Shown here piece after piece: positions 53,490 through 64,000 of a DNA stretch of 64,000 nucleotides; positions within the stretch are counted from its first letter, which is position 1; the number at the start of each line of letters is the position of its first letter. A program made the translations under genes and the position numbers. This DNA comes from Eriocheir sinensis. Taxonomy: Eukaryota > Arthropoda > Malacostraca > Decapoda > Varunidae. Under the pieces are notes generated by a model. The model saw nothing but the letters and a program-made list of their open reading frames with translations, was not told the DNA's origin and did not search any database. The DNA is taken from contig NC_066520.1 in NCBI RefSeq assembly GCF_024679095.1, positions 17,729,831 to 17,793,830 on the forward strand, in the 5' to 3' direction.

Positions 53490-53750
53490 GGGTGGTATTA
53501 TGGTATTGTTGCTGCTGCTGTTCTGCTGTGGATTGTTGCGTGTTGTGTTGTATTGCAGTTGTGAGGGAATAGAATGGTGTTTGGCTGTGGGTTTGTTGTT
53601 GTTGATGTTCTTGAAGTATTGTTGTATTGCTTTTGTGTTGCTGCTGTGGAATGTTGTTTTGTGTATCATGTTGCACTGCAGTTAGGACGAAATTGAAAGG
53701 TGTTTGGTTGTGAGTTTATGGCTGTTGTTGTTGTTGTTGATGATGAGAGG
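53490..53750 (+). repeat. TTG/TGC-rich degenerate repeat, period about 105-120 bp
   Basis: GTATTGTTGCTGCTGCTGTT, GTATTGTTGTATTGC and GTTGTTGTTGTTGATG occur. GAGGGAATAGAATGGTGTTT near 53561 and GACGAAATTGAAAGGTGTTT near 53687 mark two units, both followed by GGCTGTGGGTTT or GGTTGTGAGTTT. Confidence 0.75.
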
Positions 53751-54210
<460 letters not shown>

Positions 54211-54211
<1 letters not shown>

Positions 54212-54489
54212 CTCCTCGGCATTGTTTAGCTTTTTTTTTTTTTTTTTTTCCTTACGTCGCATTTTTTTTCGTTCCCCTCTCGGTCTTTCTTCCCATCGAT
54301 GAGCTATATTTTCCTAGTGTTGTCAAGGGTTGGTTTGTTGGTGTATTGGTTTCACTTTGCTTTATACCTTCCATTTTCATCCATTTTGTTTATACGTTCC
54401 ATTTTTCGTCAGTATATCCACCATGAAGGCGAATATCAGTTACTATGGTATGGATGCTCTTCAGTCTGACCTCTGTAGCATCTTATTAT
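54211..54489. other. Stretch with no recognised gene
   Basis: T-run at 54231-54250. CCATTTTCATCCATTTTGTT and CCATTTTTCGTCAGTATATC form a weak local repeat near 54370-54410. Confidence 0.35.
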
Positions 54490-54826
54490 AGCCCGTATTT
54501 TTCAGCGGAAGAAACATCAGGGTCGGGAAAGGAGTAAATTGTGTGGAAAGTATAGCAATAGACATAGGGAGGAGAGGAAAGGAAAAGGCGAGGTGTGTGA
54601 GGCTGTAAGTTTCGGAGTGCAGAAGAATGTTTGATGAAATAAATTGTTCGCTGTTTGAAAAGACTCGTAGAAGTGTCTGGGATTTCCATGGCCTGTTTCG
54701 TGATCTCATTAATGGTTTCACTCGATTTCTACACCATGAACCGAAAATCATCCATGGAAACCTGATTAATATTCTCTGTGACCTTTGAAAATAGTTGTAA
54801 TGGGAGTTTGATTTAGAGTATGGACC
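54490..54826 (+). mobile_element. MITE-like element, copy F, apparently carrying a 133-bp foreign segment
   Basis: The left end AGCCCGTATTTTTCAG and the right end TTTAGAGTATGGACC (complement GGTCCATACTCTAAA) fit the family termini. The body from about 54650 has TTGAAAAGACTCGTAGAAG, TCTGGGATTTCCATGGCC, CTACACCATGAACC, GAAACCTGATTAATATTCTC and TGTAATGGGAGTTTGAT, close to copy H. Between the left terminus and the body lies 54507-54639, whose complement matches 52924-53056. Confidence 0.65.
54507..54639 (-). repeat. Inverted near-identical copy of the 52.9-kb tandem unit
   Basis: Aligned by eye without gaps against 52924-53056: three substitutions in 133 positions. This is far closer than neighbouring units of the source array are to each other. 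Confidence 0.95.
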
Positions 54827-55062
54827 TTTAACAGCTGCAGCCCAACACTCCGCCCTGCCCCACTCTCCCTCCTCCGCATCCAACCATCCCTGGCCAGAGC
54901 ATCAGCCAAGCCAATCCCGGCCCCCACTGGCGTTGCTCAATCCGCTACGTGCCCTAGGCGGCGGCGGGAGGATCGCAGAGCTGGGTGCCGGAGGGATTAA
55001 AGCCACGTTCACTCTCTTACTAAACTAACCTAAAAGTGAGGGTGAAGTCACTGGGAGATGGA

Positions 55063-55280
55063 GGTCAGTGTTCTCAGACGCTTCCATCCCTCACATCAGC
55101 TATTTCCAAAGGCCGACAAGGAGATCAATCGGGTTCTAATGGGTGTTTTTTTAGGTTAATGGTACAGAAGAAGGGTCAAACTACCACCAGGGTCACAAAG
55201 TTACCACTGGAAATGCTCAAAACTCCTACGAAAGCCCTGTCAAATATGTGTGCTTGGGCGCCGAAATGTTTAATATGACC
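55063..55280 (-). mobile_element. MITE-like element, copy G (inverted)
   Basis: On the minus strand it starts GGTCATATTAAACATTTCGG, continues CGCCCAAGCACACATATTTG, ACAGGGCTTTCGTAGGAG, CCTGGTGGTAGTTTGACCC, TTCTTCTGTACCATTAACC and CCCATTAGAACCCGATTG, and ends GAAGCGTCTGAGAACACTGACC. The complement of that end, GGTCAGTGTTCTCAGACG, mirrors the start. It is the best-preserved copy of the A/B/D/E subgroup. Short open frames within it have no meaning. Confidence 0.85.
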
Positions 55281-57270
<1,990 letters not shown>

Positions 57271-57276
57271 GGTATT

Positions 57277-57611
57277 GAAGTTCATATTCTTAAACGTATC
57301 AACACCTCAGTTTGCCTGCTTGAAATGCCTCTCGTAAAAGTTCCTGGGATTTTTATGGTCGGTTTTGTGATGCTAGTGATGGTTTTGCCCGACTTCTGCA
57401 CCATGAACGGGAAAAAAAACACTCAGGAGAACCCGGTTAATCTTTACTGTGGCCTTGGAGAACAGTCGTAATGGGAGCTTGATATGTTTATGAATATGGA
57501 CTTTGGTATTACGGTGGAAAAAAAAACACCCATGAAAACCCGATTAATCGTCTCTGTGGCCTTGGAAAATATTCGTAATGTGAGCTCGATACGTTTAAGA
57601 ATATGGACCTT
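57277..57611 (+). mobile_element. MITE-like element, copy H, with a tandemly duplicated 3' half
   Basis: The left terminus GAAGTTCATATTCTTAAACG is complementary in pattern to two right termini: GTTTATGAATATGGACTTT (to 57504) and CGTTTAAGAATATGGACCTT (to 57611). The 107-bp segment 57398-57504 (AAACACTCAGGAGAACCCGG onward) is repeated as 57505-57611 with moderate divergence. GGTATT occurs at 57271, 57505 and 57612, outside each terminus, and may be the target duplication. Confidence 0.85.
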
Positions 57612-57617
57612 GGTATT

Positions 57618-57960
57618 ATGGAAAGGTTACGTGGGTGGTAGTCATTAAGCAGGGCGTGATGTCAGTCCCTCGTGTTCCTAGAAGTTAATGTGGGGTCTTG
57701 CGTGGCAGGGAGCGGCGTGCTAGTTAGGGAGTGAGGAACGGATTGCCTCTCGGTCTTCGTCTTAAGGGGCTCGTCCGTGCCAGTCGTTGCAACACCCGCG
57801 ATGAAGTGTTGGTTTCCTTATGTGGATTATTATTGTTACTCTTGATTCTACGTTTTCTTCTTTCTTTTTCTTCTTGTTCTTAGTTTTCTTTTTCGCCTTC
57901 TTCGTCGTCTTTCTTCTGCCTCTTTTCACTTCTTTAACTACTACTACCATTAACTTGACT
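57618..57960. other. Stretch with no recognised gene
   Basis: 57848-57925 is a pyrimidine/CTT-rich segment whose start, ACGTTTTCTTCTTTCT, recurs at 58090 beyond the CCTAA block. Confidence 0.4.
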
Positions 57961-57962
57961 TA

Positions 57963-58085
57963 GCTAACCTAACCTAAACTTAACCTAATCTAACCTACAC
58001 CCAGACTAACCTAACGTAACCTAACCTAACGTAACCTAACCTAACGTAACCTAACCTAAATCCAACCTAACCTAACCTAACCTAC
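57963..58085 (+). repeat. Degenerate CCTAA (telomere-type) block
   Basis: CTAACCTAACCTAAACTTAA and CTAACGTAACCTAACC repeated with T, G and extra-A variants; interstitial and decayed. The same orientation as the array at 16058. Confidence 0.93.
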
Positions 58086-58610
58086 ATCAACGTTTTCTTC
58101 TTTCTCCCTTCTTGTTTCTTCGTCTTTCTTCTTTGTCGCCTTTATTCTTTTATTCTTCGTTTCGTCGTTTCGTCTTCTCCTCCCTTTACTTAATCATCTC
58201 AGTCATTTTTCGTTTCTCTCTTCGAAATGAATTGAAAAAAGTTGGAGTTTTCTTGTCGCGCAAATACCATTACAGGAAAACTTTTGAATCAACGCCAGAG
58301 AAAAGTTTACAGTCCGCTCCTTTTTATGTCCGCCGCCATTATGTAATCAGGATAGTTCACAGTGTAAGCTTGCCAAGGAAGGACACGTGCCGATGTAGGA
58401 TAGCGATGTGGGGAAGGCAGACAGCACCAGGGAACGCTTCACTCCACCCACCCCCACTCTCCCTCTCCCCATTCCCCCTCCTCATGCAAATTATAGGTTG
58501 CTGCACTCTAGTATTTTTTCTTTTTTTTTTCTTAATCTGTCCTACTCAGTTGTATTCATCTTTCTGTCCACGCATTACCTTGTACCGAGAGGAGTATACA
58601 TTTCATACAT
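58086..58610. other. Stretch with no recognised gene
   Basis: It starts with ACGTTTTCTTCTTTCT, shared with 57852. A 167-codon frame over 58112-58615 has mixed composition but no recognisable domain, and its first third is CTT-rich. Confidence 0.35.
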
Positions 58611-58872
58611 CCTAACTTAAACCTAACTTAAGTTAAACCCAGTCTAACCTAAACTCAGCCTAACCTAACCCAACCTAACCTAACCCAACCCAACCCAACC
58701 TAACCTAAACCCAACTTTACCAAACGTGACCTAAACCCAGCCTAACCTAACCTAACTTAAACCCATCCTAACCTAAACCTAACCTAACCTAACCTAAACC
58801 CAGCCTAACCTAACCTAACCTAAACCCACCCTAACCTAACCCAGCCTAACCCACTCTAACCTACCCTACCCA
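58611..58872 (+). repeat. Degenerate CCTAA block with CCCAGCCTAACC variants
   Basis: CTAACTTAAACCTAACTTAA, CAACCCAACCCAACCTAACC and TAAACCCAGCCTAACC. The units grow in length to about 11-20 bases (TAAACCCA insertions), which suggests an independent tandem history. Confidence 0.93.
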
Positions 58873-59310
58873 AAGTATACTCGCCGTAAAATCATACTCC
58901 CCCTACACAAGTTGGTTCATCTGCCTGTACTTGGCTGTCTGTTCACCCATCCCGCTGACTGTAGGAGGAGGATGGAGGGCGCCGAACCTCTTCTGTCGCT
59001 TCCTCCTCGCAGACGGGCCGCTAAAAGTTCCCACGCCCTTTTGTTGCGCTGACAAAGCCGTTATGGAGGCAAAGGGTGTTCATGCCGGGACAATATTTCA
59101 AGGGGGCCATTGTGCCGCCGCCGCCGCCGCCGCCAGGTCGGGGCACAAGGTGGTCGTAATTGCCGCATTAACATCACGAGCAGAGGCATTCCGGCCCTGT
59201 CGTTGCTGTAGTTGGACGCTCGGCCACGCCACAGCCTCGTCGGATGGCCCGGGACACGGCGCCACAGACATCGACCAAGAGGTGACGCCCTGACACCACG
59301 CGAGGCCAAA
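58873..59310. other. GC-rich stretch with a (GCC)n tract
   Basis: GCCGCCGCCGCCGCCGCC at about 59113-59132. A frame of 120 codons on the + strand over 58931-59293 encodes Ala-rich sequence across the triplets without a recognisable domain; several other frames are also open because of high GC. Not called as a gene. Confidence 0.4.
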
Positions 59311-59770
59311 CCCCCGCCCCTGCCGCCCCCTCCTTCCATTCCCTTCTCTCCTCCTCTTCTTCCCTTCTTTTCTCTTCATTCCTTTCATTTTCCTTCGACC
59401 TTCCACCCACCTTCTTCACTTCCTTCCAATCCCTTTCCTTCTCTCCTCTCTTCTCCCCTTCTTTCCTCCTCTTTTCTTCATTCCTTTCCTTTTCTTTCGA
59501 TATTTTTCCATTACCTTTCCTACCCTTTAATAGCACCCCCTCCCCTATTTCCCTTTCCCTTATTTCTCCTTTCTCTTCTCTTTCTTTCTTTTCCCTCCGT
59601 TCCTTTCCTTCCCTTCTGATCCTCTTCCATTACCTCTCATTTCTTTTTCATTTCTTTTCCCTTTTATTTCGTCTCCATTCCTTCCGTTACCAACCCTACA
59701 TATTTTTCCTTTCTTCCCTATCCTTTTTATTTTTTCCTTTTTTCCCTTCTTTCTTCCTCTTCTTAGACCG
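59311..59770 (+). repeat. Polypyrimidine tract with degenerate repetition
   Basis: TTCATTCCTTTCATTTTCCT near 59375 and TTCATTCCTTTCCTTTTCTT near 59474 are about 99 bp apart. Both are preceded by CTTCTTCCCTTCTTTTCTC-like DNA and followed by TTCGACC or TTCGATA. Confidence 0.75.
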
Positions 59771-59901
59771 ACCCAACGCCAGCACAAGCCCATCTCGGCC
59801 TCCCGCGTCTGCTATGAATTAAAGCTTTTTTTTCTTTTTATGTGACCCAAAAAATATTAAGAGCCGAGTCTTCTTTGTCATCATATTTTTCTGGTGTGTG
59901 T

Positions 59902-59942
<41 letters not shown>

Positions 59943-60076
59943 TATTATTAATGATAGCAAAAAAAAACTGAAAATATGTTAAAAATAATATAAATAATAA
60001 AAAAAAATAAAAAAAAAAATAAAAAAGGGGAATAAAGTAGGGGGGGGGGTGGGGTGGGGGAGGGGAGGTGGTGGAA
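59902..60076 (+). repeat. (AAT)n, A-rich run and adjacent G-run cluster
   Basis: AAT triplets 59904-59950, A-rich low-complexity DNA to 60026, then GGGG and, from 60040, GGGGGGGGGTGGGGTGGGGG followed by AGGGGAGG. The last block fits a G-quadruplex motif on the + strand. Confidence 0.93.
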
Positions 60077-60495
60077 TGGTGTGCGTTGGTGGGTGTGTGT
60101 TTTTGAGGGTGGGCCGTCACCAGCTTATGGGCTTAGCGATGACACCTGCTAATCTATCAACCGGACAAGATGATGGAAGAGACGTGGGCAGTTGGCAGTG
60201 GCATGGGAAAATCTAACTCTGCTGCACTGCTGTTTCCATGCGTCCCGGTACCCCAACCATGAGTCCACCCAGTGACGGCCTCAGCTGCACCCTGCACTGC
60301 AAATGAACCGAATTCTCCATGTGGGCTGGCTGGTGTACCTGTGGGGTACCTGGGGGGGCACCTGGGCGCGTAAGGGCGATGCGGGCATGCACTGTCCATT
60401 TTCATCTTCCATTTTCACTCTTCTCACACCACACCACCACAACTGCATGTCTGTCTGTCTCTGTCTGTCTGTGTGTAAAATATCTGGTTTTTATG
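60077..60495. other. Stretch with no recognised gene
   Basis: GGTACCTGGGGGGGCACCTG near 60346 is a small palindrome-like string; CTGTCTGTCTCTGTCTGTCT lies near 60449. Confidence 0.35.
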
Positions 60496-60496
60496 A

Positions 60497-60497
<1 letters not shown>

Positions 60498-60551
<54 letters not shown>
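60498..60551. repeat. (GT)n microsatellite
   Basis: Pure GT alternation of about 53 bases. Confidence 0.97.
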
Positions 60552-60553
<2 letters not shown>

Positions 60554-60559
60554 ATACTT

Positions 60560-61195
60560 GATCCTCCTCCTTGGTGGGGTTATGATATCTTTCCATCTGC
60601 TTCTCCTCCCCTATCGCAACCCCTTGAACCCCTCCCCACCCCTCACCCCAGGTCCCCCCACCCCCTTTTCCTCATCCTCCTCTGGTCCCTTTCCTCCTTA
60701 CCTCTCCACTTCATTCCTCACTTCATCTCTTCCTCACACTCCCTAGCTCTTTCGCCCCTTTGAAAACACCCTCTTCCGTCACATCCTTCCTCCTCCTCCT
60801 CCCTCATCTTGTATACCACTTCACACCCTCTCTCCACCCCTTCCCGCTCCCTCCCACCGCTGGCGTGCATTGATTACATCTGTACTACCTCCGGGATTCA
60901 TTTATGCCCTCGCGGTGAAGTAACCTGTTGTCTTCTCCCCTCTCGCGTCCGTCAATCGAGCGGTCCTACTATCAGATAGAGTTTTTAATTAATAGTGAGA
61001 TCAATTTTGGGGGTGTGATGGGCCACGGATGAACCTTCTCTCCCTCGCTCTCTCTTTGTCTCTCTCCTTCCACCATCTCCCTCTTACATTAAATTTTCTC
61101 CTCCCTCCCCTTTCCTTACTCTCTCCCTCTCTCTTTGCCTTCGTCCCCTTTCTTCGTTTTCCTCTTCTTTCAATCCTCTCTTCACGATTTTGCTT
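60560..61195 (+). repeat. Pyrimidine-rich stretch
   Basis: CTCCCC/CCTTTCC-rich DNA at 60590-60860 and CTCTCCCTC-rich DNA at 61030-61190, separated by about 170 bp of ordinary sequence. Confidence 0.55.
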
Positions 61196-61580
61196 TTTTG
61201 TTGGTGTTGCTGTTGTTGTTTACGAAGGCGGAGTGATAGGAATAAGTCTTAGGGAGAGGTTGAGGAGAAAGTACATGATATAGTCTTGCCTCATTGCTTA
61301 CCATCCTGCCTAGCTTCATACATACATCTTATAATACACTGAATAAAATAACGTATGTGAGACTTCATGATACACAGACACACACACATACACACTCATG
61401 GTCTTTTCGCCTTCAAGTTTGTCATGATATTCCCAACCTCATAAGCACCTTTCCGCCGACAGTCTCAGCGGTATGTCCCGACTTTCTCATTTCGTCTGAG
61501 TGGGCGGGAGGCGTTCCGTCTTGGCTCGTTGTGTGGCTTGAAATATGGCGTAGTGTTGATGAGGTGGAGGCTGTGTAAGG
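61196..61580. other. Stretch with no recognised gene
   Basis: GTTGGTGTTGCTGTTGTTG near 61199 and a short ACACAC tract near 61375. Confidence 0.35.
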
Positions 61581-61581
61581 G

Positions 61582-61582
61582 A

Positions 61583-61655
<73 letters not shown>
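61582..61655. repeat. (GT)n microsatellite
   Basis: Pure GT alternation of about 73 bases. Confidence 0.98.
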
Positions 61656-61656
<1 letters not shown>

Positions 61657-61837
61657 CGACGTAAAATCTCCCAAGTGTAAATATGTATCGTGGAAAGAAA
61701 GAAGGAAAGAAAAATAATACGTACAGTTAAGAACGTGTGTTTATTTATATATGTATTTATCTTTTCAAGGCCTGCCTGTCAGCATTTCCTCTAGATGATG
61801 CATGAAGAATTTCCTGGTCTTAATGCTGCATCCTGCT

Positions 61838-62120
61838 CTCACTCACTCACTCACTCACTCACCCAGTCACTCACATAATCGCACTTCCTCTTTACCTCTT
61901 TTCCCCCTCCCTCATTCACTCACTCACCCATTCATTCACTCACCCACACCGATATATTCTTCAAGTGCATCCATCCGTCCATTCATCCATCATTACTCAC
62001 TCACAGACTCACTCACACAATCACGCTTCCACCTGCCCTTCCTCACTCCCTCACTCACCCATACCAACTACATTCCTCAGGTCCATCCATCCATCCATCC
62101 ATCCACTCATCCATCCCTCA
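61838..62120 (+). repeat. (CACT)n/(CCAT)n tetranucleotide-rich repeat, larger period about 80-110 bp
   Basis: TCACTCACTCACTCACTCAC near 61841, CACTCACTCACCCATTCATT near 61918, ACTCACTCACAGACTCACTC near 61994, and CATCCATCCATCCATCCACT near 62085. CACATAATCGCACTTCC and CACACAATCACGCTTCCACC mark a larger repeated unit. Confidence 0.88.
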
Positions 62121-62364
62121 CCTGCCTTTCAATTAATTAAGCCCACCTGTCCCACGCACGCTTTGAAGTGTTTCGCGGTAATTAACTTTTTTCTCGCGTT
62201 CCTTTTAGATTGCAGACGGGCACTAATTAGCTCCTATAATGATGCTAATTAGAGCCCACTTGGATCCGTGCGGGGATGCTTGCAGTCTCGTCGGAACGGA
62301 GAGATTACTAGACTAAAGAAAATTCGCCCGGTTTTGTGAATTTACGTTGTGTTCATTCCTCGTT

Positions 62365-62368
<4 letters not shown>

Positions 62369-62401
<33 letters not shown>

Positions 62402-62419
62402 TGAGTGAGTGAGTGAGAG
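62369..62419. repeat. (GT)n followed by (GAGT)n
   Basis: GT alternation to 62399, then GAGTGAGTGAGTGAGTGAGA to 62419. Confidence 0.96.
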
Positions 62420-62890
62420 AGTTAAAGTATAGCATGTAGAAGCTTCATTATTGCTGCCGAGTGAAATAAAAAAATAAACAAGTGATTTTTCTCTCCAAAG
62501 GTAATTATGAGAAAGTGGTAAATGAAACAGGTAAACGAAAGAGACAGGTGCGTGTGATGGGAGGGCTGTTGGCTGGCGTGAGGGGCGTGGCAGGGTGGAA
62601 GGGGCAGACGCGTGTGTAGGGGCGTGACAGGGGCGGGCGGGCGTGCATGGGTGTGACGGGCGGGGAGTGGTTTTCAGCCTACGTGCCTCTGGTGTGTGTC
62701 TGGCCCTCTCAGTGCCCCGCTCCGTCTCGTTCAGGGAGGCATTTCCGAAGCATGCAGACAGGTTCGCGGTGACTACATCTTTTATTTACTGACGTGGCTG
62801 TAATTTCTTTCCGGCTAGAACAGTTTCAAGAAAAGAGCGACGTGATACCAGCAAAGTTTCCACTGAACGGTAATTAGATCTCTCCTTTTG
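62420..62890. other. Stretch with no recognised gene
   Basis: GGGCGTGGCAGG, GGGGCGTGACAGGGGCGGGC and GGGTGTGACGGGCGGGG between 62582 and 62665 form a degenerate GC-rich repeat. Confidence 0.4.
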
Positions 62891-62891
62891 C

Positions 62892-63010
62892 TTGGTCGAA
62901 TGAGTTTTATTACACCGCTTGAGAAAATAGTCGTTTTCTTTTGCTCCTTTAGTTTGGTCGAGGAATTATTATTGCACCACCTGAGAAAATAGTCGCTTCC
63001 TTTTATTCCC
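62892..63010 (+). repeat. 62-bp tandem duplication
   Basis: TTGGTCGAATGAGTTTTATT at 62892 and TTGGTCGAGGAATTATTATT at 62954. Both continue ACACC or GCACC, TGAGAAAATAGTCG and TTTTGCTCC or TTTTATTCC. Confidence 0.92.
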
Positions 63011-64000
63011 GGCTTTAAATTTGTTTCGTTCAGCATAAGGAAAGGCGTCTGGGCGTTACGCAAGAAGATTAATGGGCCAGCACAGCGGCGAGGGAGGCGG
63101 TGGGGCTGTGCTGTGGCCCCATGCAGCCCCGCACCGCCCCGGCACAGCACGCGTCCACGAGTGAGTCAGGAGGAAGACCCGTCCTGGGGCAGGCGAGGTG
63201 GAGGTGCCATGGGAGGAGGAGGAGGAGGCGTGCCACCGGTGACTCATTCGTGACGTCATCCTCCCGTCTGCTGAGGGGGCGTCTCCAGGGGTTAGGATCG
63301 ATCCTTTGTGTTATTATAATGTGTTACGCGCATGACCCACCGTGGCCGTGCCTAATTGCCCGTGCCAGTCAGTAGTTGCCATGGTCCACACGCCGCCACT
63401 GTCTGCCGCCCTGCACGCCGCCCCCGCCAGACCCCGAGACACCCCTGTCGCCAGGCCTCAGCCCCAGCCTTGGCCTTGGCTGCGTTGTAACCTTGTCTGT
63501 CCCCTCGTCGCTTCGCTTTATTATTTCTTTGGTTGTGTTTGTAATCTTCTCTTCAGGCGCGTGTCCTCATCTCTTCTTCTTAATCTGGCGTCATGGCTCC
63601 TTTTGGCCCGGCTTGTCTCACTTGGCCCATATCCACCTAACAATTTGGTTTATCGCTCTTTTAGTTCCTCTACTTCAGTCTATGTGCGTCTATTTTTGTC
63701 TTCATCCGTTTACATTGCTTATTCCTCCAACGAAAAGCTTTAAAACAGCTTATTACACTTAGGTTTGTCCGTTCCTGTCGTTATTCACCAGTCTTACGTA
63801 AGGATTATGTTTAGTCGACATAACACAAAGAGAGAATACTTGGTTCAGAGGCTGTCATAGTGCACTATGAAGGCTGCAGCGCCGGTCACCAAGGGCACCT
63901 TTACTCGCTCCTTCCCTGAGTGACGGCCCCGCTGGAGGGTGGAGAGGCAGGGACCAACAGGCCACCGAGCGTTTTGTCATGTCTTCAATGAGCGCGTCAC
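63011..64000. other. GC-rich terminal stretch, no gene recognised
   Basis: 63070-63290 and 63390-63480 are rich in CG dinucleotides. Frames of 90-130 codons are open in several phases, as expected at this GC content, and none shows a domain. A gene could begin or end here, but nothing in the sequence proves it. Confidence 0.35.

Noticed and set aside
58931..59293. A 120-codon frame with an Ala run
   Set aside because: It crosses (GCC)n in GC-rich DNA where several frames are open; no domain or splice context supports it.

Overview
The window looks like non-coding, repeat-dominated nuclear DNA of an arthropod, most likely a decapod crustacean such as a crab. Three signs point there. The density of long, nearly pure dinucleotide microsatellites (GA, CA/GT, TA, often 50-110 bases) is extreme. 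Blocks of the arthropod telomere-type motif CCTAA/TTAGG occur inside the sequence. A 5'-truncated LINE of Jockey/CR1-like appearance is followed by several scattered copies of its 3' tail. The species call is an inference, not a direct reading.

I find no intact protein-coding gene, tRNA or rRNA that I would defend in 64 kb. Long open frames are almost all translations of simple repeats (runs of SLSL, VCVC, HTHT, RERE, YIYI) or of strand-asymmetric polypyrimidine/polypurine DNA (S/L/P/F-rich frames). The window is best read as intergenic DNA or a giant intron. Two weak hints of host gene structure exist: a CpG-rich stretch near 31.8-32.3 kb with initiator-like motifs, and a possible spliced exon at 33.26-33.47 kb with AG and GTGAGT borders.

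Layout. 0-9 kb: TA/CA, GA and GT microsatellites, a 40-bp pyrimidine minisatellite, a 121-bp G-rich repeat, a 64/74-bp minisatellite of about 15 units (6.1-7.06 kb), an inverted LINE tail (7.49 kb) and an 83-bp GGT-rich repeat. 9-15 kb: another LINE tail, two copies of a MITE-like element, a 30-bp minisatellite growing from the end of an older duplication, a 62-bp minisatellite with an internal GA expansion, and a 129-bp duplication in which only one copy expanded GA. 15-24 kb: the LINE with a 9-bp target-site duplication, a 1-kb CCTAA higher-order array bounded by direct repeats, and a set of local AT-rich duplications. 24-47 kb: further MITE copies, a likely RTE-type LINE remnant (28.6-28.9 kb), many 60-180-bp local duplications, and GC-rich stretches. 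47-64 kb: a 2-kb polypurine domain, a 1.4-kb polypyrimidine domain with a ~160-bp tandem repeat, a CT/GA palindrome, three MITE copies (one apparently carrying a piece of that ~160-bp repeat, one with a partly duplicated 3' half), degenerate CCTAA blocks, and GC-rich DNA to the end.

The most interesting signal is a family of about 200-230-bp elements with imperfect inverted termini (consensus roughly GGYCCRTATTCTYARACG). It has eight copies in two sequence subgroups. One copy encloses a 133-bp segment that differs at only three positions from a tandem-repeat unit 1.5 kb away. There are no genes whose joint function could be described.
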